From assembly GCF_000483485.1 (NCBI RefSeq), contig NZ_KI519609.1:2377998-2441997 (forward strand): 64,000 nt of DNA, read 5' to 3'. Below the pieces are notes generated by a model that worked only from the letters and a program-made list of their open reading frames with translations, was not told where the DNA came from and searched no databases. The translations under genes and the position numbers were made by a program. Shown in pieces: positions 7,878 through 15,674 of the stretch (position 1 is its first letter; each line of letters starts with the position of its first letter). Source of the stretch: Thiomicrorhabdus chilensis DSM 12352. Its GTDB lineage: Bacteria > Pseudomonadota > Gammaproteobacteria > Thiomicrospirales > Thiomicrospiraceae.

Positions 7878-10001
7878 ATGGACGCTCCCAAGCACAGCAC
7901 TGAAATCACCAAGCTGATCGCCAAACTCCATCAGGCGCACAGCTTTCAACGCCAGCAAATTGCCGATTCTTTTCAGCAAGGGTTGATCCTCTTTACGCCA
8001 CAGCTTTCGCCAAGACTGGTCAACGCCAAAGTGCGCTATGTCATTGGTGAAACCACCGATACCGACACACTCTTTTCCCAACTCAAACTCTACACCCAAA
8101 AAAGAAGCAACACTGAATTTGACCTTAAGGAATGGTTGCAAGAGTGCATCAACAGTCCGAAATTAAAGTTGCAAGAAACCATGGTCTGGCTCAAGGACTG
8201 CGGTGAGGTCGCGGTCCACGCTACCACGCCGATTCAGCTGCAGGCTTTTCCCATTTTAAATGCCGACCAATCACTTGAAAGCATCCTGCTTCATCTAAAA
8301 GACCTGACCCTGGAAATTCAGGCCGAAGCCCAACAGAGACTGATGAATGCGAGCTATGCGGGACAGTTCATCACCAATGCTCAAGGACTGATCACTCAAC
8401 CCAACTATGCGTTCTCGGCCTACACCGGTCTTAAACCGGAAATACTGGAGACCATGACCTATGTGGACTGGCTGAAAAAGCAGGTGACTCTTAAGGTGCC
8501 ATTCGGTACGGTTATGGAATCCCTGTTAGAGGAAGGCTCCTGGAGTGGCGAGGTTCAGATTACCGCCTCAACCGAAGCGCAGTTTTACGCGGTATTAAGT
8601 CTGTCGATGCTGATGGACGAGAATCGCAATATTGAACATTTTATCGGCGTGCTTCAAGACATTACCGACATTCACGAAGCCCGGTCAAAAATTGAACAGC
8701 TGGCTTATTTTGACAAGCTCACCGGACTCGCTAACCGCAGTTTACTGCAAAACCAAATCGAAGCGGCCATCGAAGAAATTACCGTCAGTCAAAGCCATGC
8801 CGCCTTGCTTCTTATCGACCTGGACGGTTTCAAGATTCTGAATGACACCTTGGGGCATATGATCGGCGACCAACTGCTGATCCTGGTGGCTCAAAAACTC
8901 CAGGCGGTGGTTGGCAGTGAAGGTCTGGTTGCCAGACTGGACGGCGACGAATTTGCAATTCTGCTCAAGGAACTCAGTCAAGATCATTACGAAGCCCTGC
9001 AAAACACCCTCGCTCTGGCGCATCGTATACAAGAAGACCTGGATGATCGCTATGAGATCAGCAACCGCTCCCTGCATTGTTCAGCGAGCATTGGCGTGCA
9101 CCTTTTCGCCCCGACCCTGGAAGACAATCAATCCGACCAGCTCATAGGGTTCGCCAACCTTGCCATGCACGAAGCCAAAAACCTCGGTGGCAATCAGGTT
9201 CACCTGTTCGAAAACAATTTATGCGCCGTCGCCAAACAACGTCTGGAAATGTTGCAGGCTCTCAATCATTCTGAACTGGATGACGAATTCCAGCTTTACT
9301 TTCAGGCGCAAATTGATCAAAACGGCAAAGCGGTGGCTGCGGAGACCCTGTTGCGCTGGTTCCATCCAAGTCTGGGGTTTGTACCGCCTTGCGATTTCAT
9401 CCCCGTGGCCGAAGAAGGACGGCAGATCATCAAGATCGGTCTGTGGGTCATGCACAAGGCGTTTTTGCAGGCAAAAGCCTGGAATGACAACCAACACAAC
9501 ATCCGGGTATCCATCAACATCAGTCCGATTCAGTTCCACGAGCAGAGTTTTGTCGAATTGGTCATCGGTCTGGTCAAGTTCACTCAGGTCAACCCCAGCC
9601 ACATCACGCTTGAATTGACCGAAGGGGTCTTGATCCGCAACACCAGCTTGGCGCTGCAAAAAATTCAGCATTTGGTCAGTTTGGGCTTTCATGTCTCCAT
9701 CGATGATTTTGGAACCGGCTACTCTTCTTTAAGTTACCTGCAGAGGTTGCCGTTGCACGAACTCAAAATTGACCAAAGCTTTATCCGTCACATTCCCGAA
9801 AACCCGGACGATGTCGCCATCGTGCAATCCATCTTGAAACTGGCGCAAACCAAAAACCTCTCGGTCGTGGCCGAAGGGGTTGAAACCCAAGACCAAGCCG
9901 ATTTTTTGCGTGAACAGAGTTCTGAACTGCTGATACAGGGTTACCTGTTTAGCAAACCGGTACCTGCAGGGGTCTTTGAAGAACGTTTTATCCAATCCTG
10001 A
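7878..10001 (+). CDS. PAS-GGDEF-EAL cyclic-di-GMP protein, copy 2 (degenerate GGDEF)
   Basis: 707 residues from ATG 7878. A TTG at 7860 would add six residues, but the ATG lines up exactly with the start of the upstream paralogue. The domain order is the same: unknown N-terminal region, PAS, GGDEF, EAL. The GGDEF site reads DGDEF (355-359) and no RxxD inhibitory site precedes it, so cyclase activity and product inhibition are both doubtful. The EAL domain keeps ETLLRW (about 489), NISPIQF, ELTEG, DDFGTGYSS, KIDQSF and AEGVE, so it is probably an active phosphodiesterase. Compared with copy 1, the pair appears to have split roles after duplication. No clear Shine-Dalgarno sequence precedes either start. 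Confidence 0.9.
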   Translation: MDAPKHSTEITKLIAKLHQAHSFQRQQIADSFQQGLILFTPQLSPRLVNAKVRYVIGETTDTDTLFSQLKLYTQKRSNTEFDLKEWLQECINSPKLKLQETMVWLKDCGEVAVHATTPIQLQAFPILNADQSLESILLHLKDLTLEIQAEAQQRLMNASYAGQFITNAQGLITQPNYAFSAYTGLKPEILETMTYVDWLKKQVTLKVPFGTVMESLLEEGSWSGEVQITASTEAQFYAVLSLSMLMDENRNIEHFIGVLQDITDIHEARSKIEQLAYFDKLTGLANRSLLQNQIEAAIEEITVSQSHAALLLIDLDGFKILNDTLGHMIGDQLLILVAQKLQAVVGSEGLVARLDGDEFAILLKELSQDHYEALQNTLALAHRIQEDLDDRYEISNRSLHCSASIGVHLFAPTLEDNQSDQLIGFANLAMHEAKNLGGNQVHLFENNLCAVAKQRLEMLQALNHSELDDEFQLYFQAQIDQNGKAVAAETLLRWFHPSLGFVPPCDFIPVAEEGRQIIKIGLWVMHKAFLQAKAWNDNQHNIRVSINISPIQFHEQSFVELVIGLVKFTQVNPSHITLELTEGVLIRNTSLALQKIQHLVSLGFHVSIDDFGTGYSSLSYLQRLPLHELKIDQSFIRHIPENPDDVAIVQSILKLAQTKNLSVVAEGVETQDQADFLREQSSELLIQGYLFSKPVPAGVFEERFIQS

Positions 10002-10024
10002 TTCAACCCAGCTTGAGTCTCTAC

Positions 10025-10040
10025 CAGGCCTGCTCATTTT
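10025..10040 (+). repeat. CAGGCCTG dispersed repeat, intergenic
   Basis: Core 10025-10032 followed by a full CTCATTTT tail. It sits 24 bases after the stop of the second GGDEF-EAL gene. Confidence 0.65.
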
Positions 10041-10056
10041 CAAAACCACGTTATTT

Positions 10057-10085
10057 TTGCTTTTTATACAAATATTTAGTATAAT
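10057..10085 (+). promoter_or_regulatory. Candidate sigma-70 promoter of deaD
   Basis: TTGCTT (10057-10062) and a perfect TATAAT (10080-10085) are 17 bases apart. A start near 10092 would give a leader of about 325 bases before the helicase ATG at 10417. Confidence 0.5.
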
Positions 10086-10416
10086 CCGCGCTCGTTTTAA
10101 GAATTGGGCTCAAATACGCCCTTCCACAATAAAACGAATACCGCTGAGCCACTTGCCCGCATATGTGCGATTTTCAACTTCCTGTTATACGACTAGAGAA
10201 GTTGACCTGAATGTTTTCTGCTGCAAAAGTGCTCAATTAAAAGAATTTTTTGCCCCAGAATAACAACACACGCTTTCACTTCATCTTCATTTTGAAAACC
10301 GACGCTGAAAGCATGCGCCATTAGTTCCTATCGCCTGATTCACACTCAAGTTGAACTCATGTCTTCCTTTATTCCAGGGCAAATCGATCCGCTCACCGAG
10401 CGATTAAGGATAATGG
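10086..10416 (+). promoter_or_regulatory. Long untranslated leader of the DEAD-box helicase gene
   Basis: About 330 bases between the candidate promoter and deaD with no plausible gene; a short open frame at 9976-10263 overlaps the preceding gene and lacks coding character. Several short inverted repeats are visible, for example GGGC/GCCC around 10107-10122. Long structured leaders are known for cold-induced helicase genes such as E. coli csdA/deaD. Applying that role here is inference. Confidence 0.4.
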
Positions 10417-12156
10417 ATGACCACTGAAATTAAATTTGACCAACTGAATCTTAGCCAAGATGTACTGAAAGCAATTTCCGACATCGGCTATGAAACCCCC
10501 TCACCGATCCAGGCACAAGCCATTCCGACACTATTGGAAGGCGGCGATATTCTGGGGATGGCGCAGACCGGAACCGGTAAAACCGCCGCGTTCGCCTTGC
10601 CGATCTTAAGCAAGATCGACATCAAAAAAACCAAACCTCAAGTATTGGTTTTGGCTCCGACACGTGAACTTGCCATCCAGGTGGCTGAAGCCTTCCAAAG
10701 CTTCGCCCACCACATGAAAGGTTTTCATGTTCTACCGATTTACGGTGGTTCAGACTACGGCACACAGATTCGCGCCCTGAAACGTGGCGTGCATGTTGTC
10801 GTCGGAACGCCTGGACGTGTGATGGACCATATTCGTAAAGGCACCTTGCAGCTGGACGGTTTGACCACCCTGGTTTTGGATGAGGCCGATGAAATGTTGC
10901 GCATGGGATTCATCGACGATGTCGAGTGGGTACTGGAACACACGCCTAAAAACCGTCAGATCGCGCTGTTTTCGGCCACCATGCCGAAAGAGGTTCACCG
11001 CATCGCCAACAAGCACTTGCAGAACCCGACCGAAGTCATCATCAAACAAAAGAGTTCAACCGCCACCACCATCGACCAGAAATACTGGTTAGTCAGCGGC
11101 ACGCATAAGCTGGACGCTTTGACACGTATTTTGGAACACGAAGAGACCGATGCGATCATCATTTTCGTGCGCACCAAAACGGCGACAGTTGAACTCGCCG
11201 AAAAACTGGAAGCCCGCGGTTATGCCGCAGCGGCTTTGAACGGTGACATCGCGCAGAACCAACGTGAACGCATTGTCGATCAATTGAAGAAAAGTAAATT
11301 GGATATTTTGGTGGCCACCGATGTTGTGGCACGTGGTTTGGATGTTCCACGTATCAGCCATGTTATCAACTATGACATTCCGCATGACAATGAGTCTTAT
11401 GTACACCGTATCGGCCGTACCGGTCGTGCCGGACGTTCCGGAACCGCGATTCTGTTTGTGGCACCCCGTGAACGCCGTTTGCTGCGCTCGATTGAACACT
11501 CCACCAAGAAGCAGATTCCGATAATGGAACTGCCTTCCACCCAGGACATCAACGAAAACCGTGTACAACGCTTTAAGCAGCGCATCGTTGATGCGGCTCA
11601 ACAGGATGACATTCAGTTCTACCAAGAACTGATTGAACAGGTTGAATCCGAACAGAACATTCCGGCGATTGAAATCGCCGCCGGCTTGGCGCATCTTCTT
11701 CAGGGTGACGTGCCTTTCTTCCTGGATGAAAAAGCGCAACGCGAACCGCGTCGCGAATCTTTCCGTGACAACGAACCGCGCCGCCGTAAAGAGCGCGAGC
11801 CGCGTCAGCGTCGCGAACGCAGTGCCACACCCGATGAAGGCATGACACGTTACCGCTTGGAAGTCGGTCGCACCCACGGCGTCAAGCCGGGTAACATCGT
11901 GGGCTGTATCGCCAACGAAGCCGGTCTGGACAGCGAATTCATTCGTCAGCTAAACATCGACGACACCTTCAGCACGGTAGATCTGCCTTCGGACATGCCT
12001 AAAGAAGCCTTTATGGATTTGAAAAAATCTTGGGTATGCGGTCAGCAATTGAACATCTCCAAGGTTAAAACCATCGGAGAAGGCGCTCCGCGTAAGCGTT
12101 TGTCACGCAACAAACCGACCAAAGACAAAGGCAAACCACGCCGTATGACTAAGTAA
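10417..12156 (+). CDS. deaD: ATP-dependent DEAD-box RNA helicase (DeaD/CsdA type)
   Basis: 579 residues. The order is as in DeaD/CsdA: Q motif (GYETPSPIQ, about 24-32), Walker A QTGTGKT (about 50-56), PTRELAIQ, the DEAD box (about 155-158), SAT, and HRIGRTGRAGR of the second RecA lobe near 330. A basic Arg/Glu-rich linker (about 445-475) follows. The C-terminal domain begins MTRYRLEVGRTHGVKPGNIVG, the DbpA/CsdA RNA-recognition fold, and a Lys/Arg-rich tail ends the protein. It should unwind structured RNA in ribosome assembly and mRNA decay, particularly in the cold. It appears monocistronic, with a long leader upstream and a strong hairpin downstream. Confidence 0.95.
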   Translation: MTTEIKFDQLNLSQDVLKAISDIGYETPSPIQAQAIPTLLEGGDILGMAQTGTGKTAAFALPILSKIDIKKTKPQVLVLAPTRELAIQVAEAFQSFAHHMKGFHVLPIYGGSDYGTQIRALKRGVHVVVGTPGRVMDHIRKGTLQLDGLTTLVLDEADEMLRMGFIDDVEWVLEHTPKNRQIALFSATMPKEVHRIANKHLQNPTEVIIKQKSSTATTIDQKYWLVSGTHKLDALTRILEHEETDAIIIFVRTKTATVELAEKLEARGYAAAALNGDIAQNQRERIVDQLKKSKLDILVATDVVARGLDVPRISHVINYDIPHDNESYVHRIGRTGRAGRSGTAILFVAPRERRLLRSIEHSTKKQIPIMELPSTQDINENRVQRFKQRIVDAAQQDDIQFYQELIEQVESEQNIPAIEIAAGLAHLLQGDVPFFLDEKAQREPRRESFRDNEPRRRKEREPRQRRERSATPDEGMTRYRLEVGRTHGVKPGNIVGCIANEAGLDSEFIRQLNIDDTFSTVDLPSDMPKEAFMDLKKSWVCGQQLNISKVKTIGEGAPRKRLSRNKPTKDKGKPRRMTK

Positions 12157-12186
12157 ACACCTAGTCAAAGCCATTCTTGCAAATCC

Positions 12187-12231
12187 AACAGGCCTGTCCG
12201 GATACCCTATCCGGACAGGCCTGTTCATTTT
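12187..12231 (+). terminator. Perfect 18-bp hairpin terminator built from two CAGGCCTG repeats
   Basis: 12187-12204 pairs without mismatch with 12208-12225 around a CCC loop. Each arm carries CAGGCCTG (12189-12196 and 12216-12223) plus TCCGGATA or its complement. The right copy runs straight into TTCATTTTT, which also serves as a U-rich tract. It lies 30 bases after the deaD stop and should end that transcript. Confidence 0.85.
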
Positions 12232-12479
12232 TAAAAACACCTCTTTTTATGACTACTTCATGTACTTGCTTGGGTTGATAGACTCTTTCTGGCCATGCTC
12301 CTATTCAGCGCCCCTCTCTCTTGAACGCACACTGAACAGACTTATTTGAAGTCCATATTTTGCATAACTCATTTTAATTTCCAATTAATTAAATTCATAA
12401 CCCATTGAAATATAATGCGATATAATCAGAATATCAGGCAATCTAAAGAATTTTTTCTTGGGGTATTTAATGGCCATCA
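12232..12479 (+). promoter_or_regulatory. AT-rich region upstream of the prepilin cluster
   Basis: About 250 bases with no gene. It contains two tandem TATAAT-like boxes (12411-12416 and 12421-12426), which are the likely promoter region of the four-gene prepilin operon, but no matching -35 element at ideal spacing is obvious. Confidence 0.4.
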
Positions 12480-13442
12480 ATGAACAACTCTAACAGTAAA
12501 AAAACACCCAATACACGCAATCAAGCGGGATTTATGGTGCTCATCATCTTGATGATGTTAGTAGTGGGGACCGCTGTGTGGTTTGGTACCCTGGGGCAAG
12601 TTCGTACTAATTCCATGAAAATAGAAAGTGAGGACCGGAACCTATCGCAACTGAAAGCGATAAAAAACCGGATGTTGGCCTATACAATCCTCCACCCCGA
12701 AATCTACTCAGACGAACTCCTTACACCTGGAGTGGGTTACTTCCCGTGCCCTGATACAAATGGGGACGGTTCATCAGATGGTCCCTGCGGTTATGTTTCT
12801 GGGGTCAACCAACTGTTTGTCATCGGCCGAGTTCCAAACAAAATTGTAAATCGTTTCTTCTCATTCATTGATTCAGATGTGGATCGGTCACTTTATTGGT
12901 TTGCAGTTGACAGCCGACTCGTCAACGACCATGGTTTCTACCAATTCAATTCAGCTAAACGATTGGCTCCGGTCAATGCCAATCTGGAGCATGAGGTCAA
13001 AGATCTCAGTAATAATGATGTCGCTCCCTTACTGGTTGACGGCAAAGATGACATTGTAATGGCGCTGTTTTATGCTGGCCCGCCTCTTAGCGGACAATCA
13101 AGACCCAGCAATGCGATTGGCGATTATTTAGAGCAACCTACCGCCAATAACGGGTTCAATATCGACTTTCAATCCGTGGGTGCAAATCAAAATGTCTTCA
13201 ATGACTATGTGATCACCATAACCAGAAATGAGTGGGAGGCCGCCGTTCTTGCTCGGATCAGCCAGGATATCTCCCCGCAGGACGGCGCACCCGATTTATG
13301 CACCCTGATAACAGATAACACACAACACTGGTTTAACGAATGCGCTTACACAAACCCGGTCAGCAGACCCGTGTATACCTGTGACGGCACATCCTTTGAC
13401 AATCTAACGGGGCAGGGCTGGCGAGCCATCGTCTGCCCATAG
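12480..13442 (+). CDS. PilX-like prepilin-type protein, first of four
   Basis: 320 residues. A short basic head ends in QAGFMVLIILMMLVVGTAVWF, a prepilin-like G-F junction followed by a long hydrophobic helix. Residue +5 is Ile, not the usual Glu, as in GspK- or PilX-type subunits that start assembly. Soon after the helix comes a YFPCPDTNGDG motif (about residues 88-98) shared with the three downstream proteins, and further Cys residues (about 102, 281, 294, 310, 319) could form disulfides. The C-terminal end CDGTSFDNLTGQGWRAIVCP closes the domain. It is likely a secreted pseudopilin tip or minor subunit, with no precise family assigned. The next gene starts 12 bases downstream. Confidence 0.75.
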   Translation: MNNSNSKKTPNTRNQAGFMVLIILMMLVVGTAVWFGTLGQVRTNSMKIESEDRNLSQLKAIKNRMLAYTILHPEIYSDELLTPGVGYFPCPDTNGDGSSDGPCGYVSGVNQLFVIGRVPNKIVNRFFSFIDSDVDRSLYWFAVDSRLVNDHGFYQFNSAKRLAPVNANLEHEVKDLSNNDVAPLLVDGKDDIVMALFYAGPPLSGQSRPSNAIGDYLEQPTANNGFNIDFQSVGANQNVFNDYVITITRNEWEAAVLARISQDISPQDGAPDLCTLITDNTQHWFNECAYTNPVSRPVYTCDGTSFDNLTGQGWRAIVCP

Positions 13443-13454
13443 AGTGAAAAAATT

Positions 13455-14228
13455 ATGATGCATTCGGACTCCATGACAAATCAAAAACAATCTGGATTCT
13501 CTCTTCTGGAGATAGTCATTGCATTAGTCATCCTTGGTTTTTTGACTACCGAACTAGTCAAGGTCACGTCGATCTCCAGAGATTATGACCAGCACAAAGA
13601 AAACATGATCCAGGTGAGCACAGTCAAAACACTGCTTTTAAGCTTTTTGCAAACCAATGCCTATCTTCCATGCCCCGATACAGATAATGACGGCTGGGAG
13701 AATCGTACAGGAACTCAATGCTCTTCGGACTCGGGAAAGTTACCTCATTTAATGCTGGGAATTTCACAAAGCGTCGCGACGGAATCAATCCTTTTTTATA
13801 AGGTCAACACGGAAGCCGTTACGGCGAAAATCGACGATAATAACTTCTCCGCCAGTTATTTTGGAACGGCTTCCCCGCCAACCTTTTCATTCATAACGCC
13901 TCCACAAGGAGTCAACAAAGGAAGCGGAAACCTCACCATTTGTTCGGAAGCGGAAATCTCAAGCTGTAATGCTTCGACCTCAAACGGCAATATTTTGGAG
14001 GAGGCTGCCATTGCCGTTGTCGTCAGCTTTGGAAAAAACGGCCAACAAACATGGAGTCATATCGGTTCTGGAAACGTAAGTTCTCTTTCTATAGTGGAAC
14101 GGGAGAATGCCGATGATGACGATTACTTCTGGCAGTCACCTGCGGATCAAGCCGACGATTCCATCGCCTGGCTCACTGGTTACGATGCAAAATACGCCGT
14201 GCTGAAGTCGGAACAGGGCATTAATTAA
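13455..14228 (+). CDS. Prepilin-type protein, second of four
   Basis: 257 residues. The class III signal peptide is SGFSLLEIVIALVILGFL, with cleavage expected between G and F and Glu at +5. An ATG at 13455 or one six codons later are both possible starts. The mature part has a helix, then AYLPCPDTDNDGWENRTGTQC (about residues 72-92), the motif common to this cluster, then LPHLMLGI, a paired-Cys region (ICSEAEISSC) and an acidic DDDDYFW segment. The final region (TGYDAKYAVLKSEQ) matches the equivalent GYEIKSHIL part of the fourth protein. It probably forms part of a pilus-like fibre with its neighbours. Spacing is 12 bases on each side, indicating one operon. Confidence 0.82.
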   Translation: MMHSDSMTNQKQSGFSLLEIVIALVILGFLTTELVKVTSISRDYDQHKENMIQVSTVKTLLLSFLQTNAYLPCPDTDNDGWENRTGTQCSSDSGKLPHLMLGISQSVATESILFYKVNTEAVTAKIDDNNFSASYFGTASPPTFSFITPPQGVNKGSGNLTICSEAEISSCNASTSNGNILEEAAIAVVVSFGKNGQQTWSHIGSGNVSSLSIVERENADDDDYFWQSPADQADDSIAWLTGYDAKYAVLKSEQGIN

Positions 14229-14240
14229 GGATACCTCGCC

Positions 14241-15674
14241 ATGAAGAAAAATACATCACACTCATACTTGAACGGTTTTTCTCTTCTGGAGCTTACCGTT
14301 GTACTGGCCATTGTTGGCCTCATTGGCATCGGTTCCACTCTATCTTACTCGGAGTTTCACGATCACGCCAAGTGGCAAGAAAGCCAGGCCAAACTGGCCG
14401 TAGTGAAAAAAGCCATCATCAAATTCACTGAAAAAAACAAGTTCGTGCCTTGTCCGGACACCAATGAGAATGGCTTTGAGAATAGAACCATCAGCAAGGG
14501 CAGAATTCCAGCCGTGCCGGCGATTCCGGCGATTCCGGCGGTTCCGGGAACCGAAAGCAGACCAACCATCCCGGCGATTCCGGCCATTCCCGCACAGCCC
14601 GCCATACCGAACATCGATGTGAGCACTTGCACCGCAGATATTGGAACCGTCCCTTATGAAATGCTCGGCCTTAACGAAGCATCGGTTGAAGATAGCTGGG
14701 GGAACCTGATTGTTTATGCAATCGACCAAGGCGCTACCAACGCAGATTTAATGCTTGAGTGCCCTTTTGACAGTTCATGCTTTTTCAACCGTGATCCCAT
14801 TCCTAGCCTTCCTGCTAATCGCACCTTTCCAGGCAGTGCACTGCCGGCATTTGATGCATCGACTTTACCGACAAAAACCCAACTTGGCGCCAATAATTTA
14901 CGAATTTGTTCCGACAGCGCTTGCTCGGAAGTGGTTGCGAATGGCCAAGTCGTGATTCTCTTGGCAAAAAACAAGAACGGAAATCTGAACACCAATTTGG
15001 ATGCAGACGAATCCGAAAATATTAATGGCGACAAAAACTATGTGGTGAGAAACTATTCACACTCCCCAAACTATGATGATTTGATTTTAGGGATTGGGGC
15101 CTACGAACTAAAACTGCAAAACGACATGGAAACCTATGAAGCCGTAAACACTGTCAATAATAACAATAACGTTACCTTGATAAGTGGGCAAAATGTTATA
15201 GGCGGAGGCGCGAACAAAAGTATCGGAAATGTGGGGGACAATAACTCCTATAGCGACAATGTCTTAACCGACATTTCCACAGAAACCATTCAGTTTGGTT
15301 CGGAAAATGCAGGTAAAACGGTTGTCATGAACTTGGACACACAAGCTCAAGGTTCATGGGACCAGCCAACGGCCAGTCACGACTATACCAGTGATCAGGC
15401 ATTCATTGCGGCCAATGGTGATATCCAGAAAACCTTGGCTTACGATTATCGCGCCGATGGGACAACAAGCTGGAACGAGTCCCATGAAGTGACGTTTCAA
15501 TTGGATGAAAACGGGGATGCCAATATTGAATTTGCCGTTGCCACCACCGGAACCGATGAAACGGTTGATTTCACAAACATTCAATTGATTCTTTACGACA
15601 CCCCTCCTTTGATACCTAACTTCCCCGGCGTACAAGCAATTGCAGGCATCGATCAAACACAGGGCTTAGAGTGA
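14241..15674 (+). CDS. Prepilin-type protein with Ile-Pro-Ala repeat insert and extra C-terminal domain, third of four
   Basis: 477 residues. Prepilin signal NGFSLLELTVVLAIVGLIG (cleavage G-F, Glu at +5). FVPCPDTNENGFENR (about 71-85) is the cluster motif. A low-complexity insert of Ile/Val-Pro-Ala triplets (about residues 90-124) then splits this motif from TADIGTVPYEMLGL, which directly follows it in the sister proteins. A SWGNLIVYAI segment and a cysteine pair region follow. After about residue 295 comes an additional domain of about 180 residues, rich in Asn, Asp, Thr and Gly (for example SGQNVIGGGANKSIGNVG), that looks like a beta-sandwich of secreted adhesins. The stop overlaps the start of the fourth gene. 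Confidence 0.8.
   Translation: MKKNTSHSYLNGFSLLELTVVLAIVGLIGIGSTLSYSEFHDHAKWQESQAKLAVVKKAIIKFTEKNKFVPCPDTNENGFENRTISKGRIPAVPAIPAIPAVPGTESRPTIPAIPAIPAQPAIPNIDVSTCTADIGTVPYEMLGLNEASVEDSWGNLIVYAIDQGATNADLMLECPFDSSCFFNRDPIPSLPANRTFPGSALPAFDASTLPTKTQLGANNLRICSDSACSEVVANGQVVILLAKNKNGNLNTNLDADESENINGDKNYVVRNYSHSPNYDDLILGIGAYELKLQNDMETYEAVNTVNNNNNVTLISGQNVIGGGANKSIGNVGDNNSYSDNVLTDISTETIQFGSENAGKTVVMNLDTQAQGSWDQPTASHDYTSDQAFIAANGDIQKTLAYDYRADGTTSWNESHEVTFQLDENGDANIEFAVATTGTDETVDFTNIQLILYDTPPLIPNFPGVQAIAGIDQTQGLE

Noticed and set aside
9976..10263. Open frame of 95 codons between the second GGDEF-EAL gene and deaD
   Set aside because: It overlaps the end of the GGDEF-EAL gene, has no Shine-Dalgarno sequence, and spans the candidate promoter. 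The amino-acid content looks random.
11089..11877. Open frame of 262 codons opposite deaD
   Set aside because: Antisense shadow of conserved helicase motifs; composition mirrors the complement of deaD.
14508..14620. Tandem short repeats in the third prepilin gene as a CRISPR-like array
   Set aside because: The period is only a few codons, has no spacers and encodes an in-frame Ile-Pro-Ala run.
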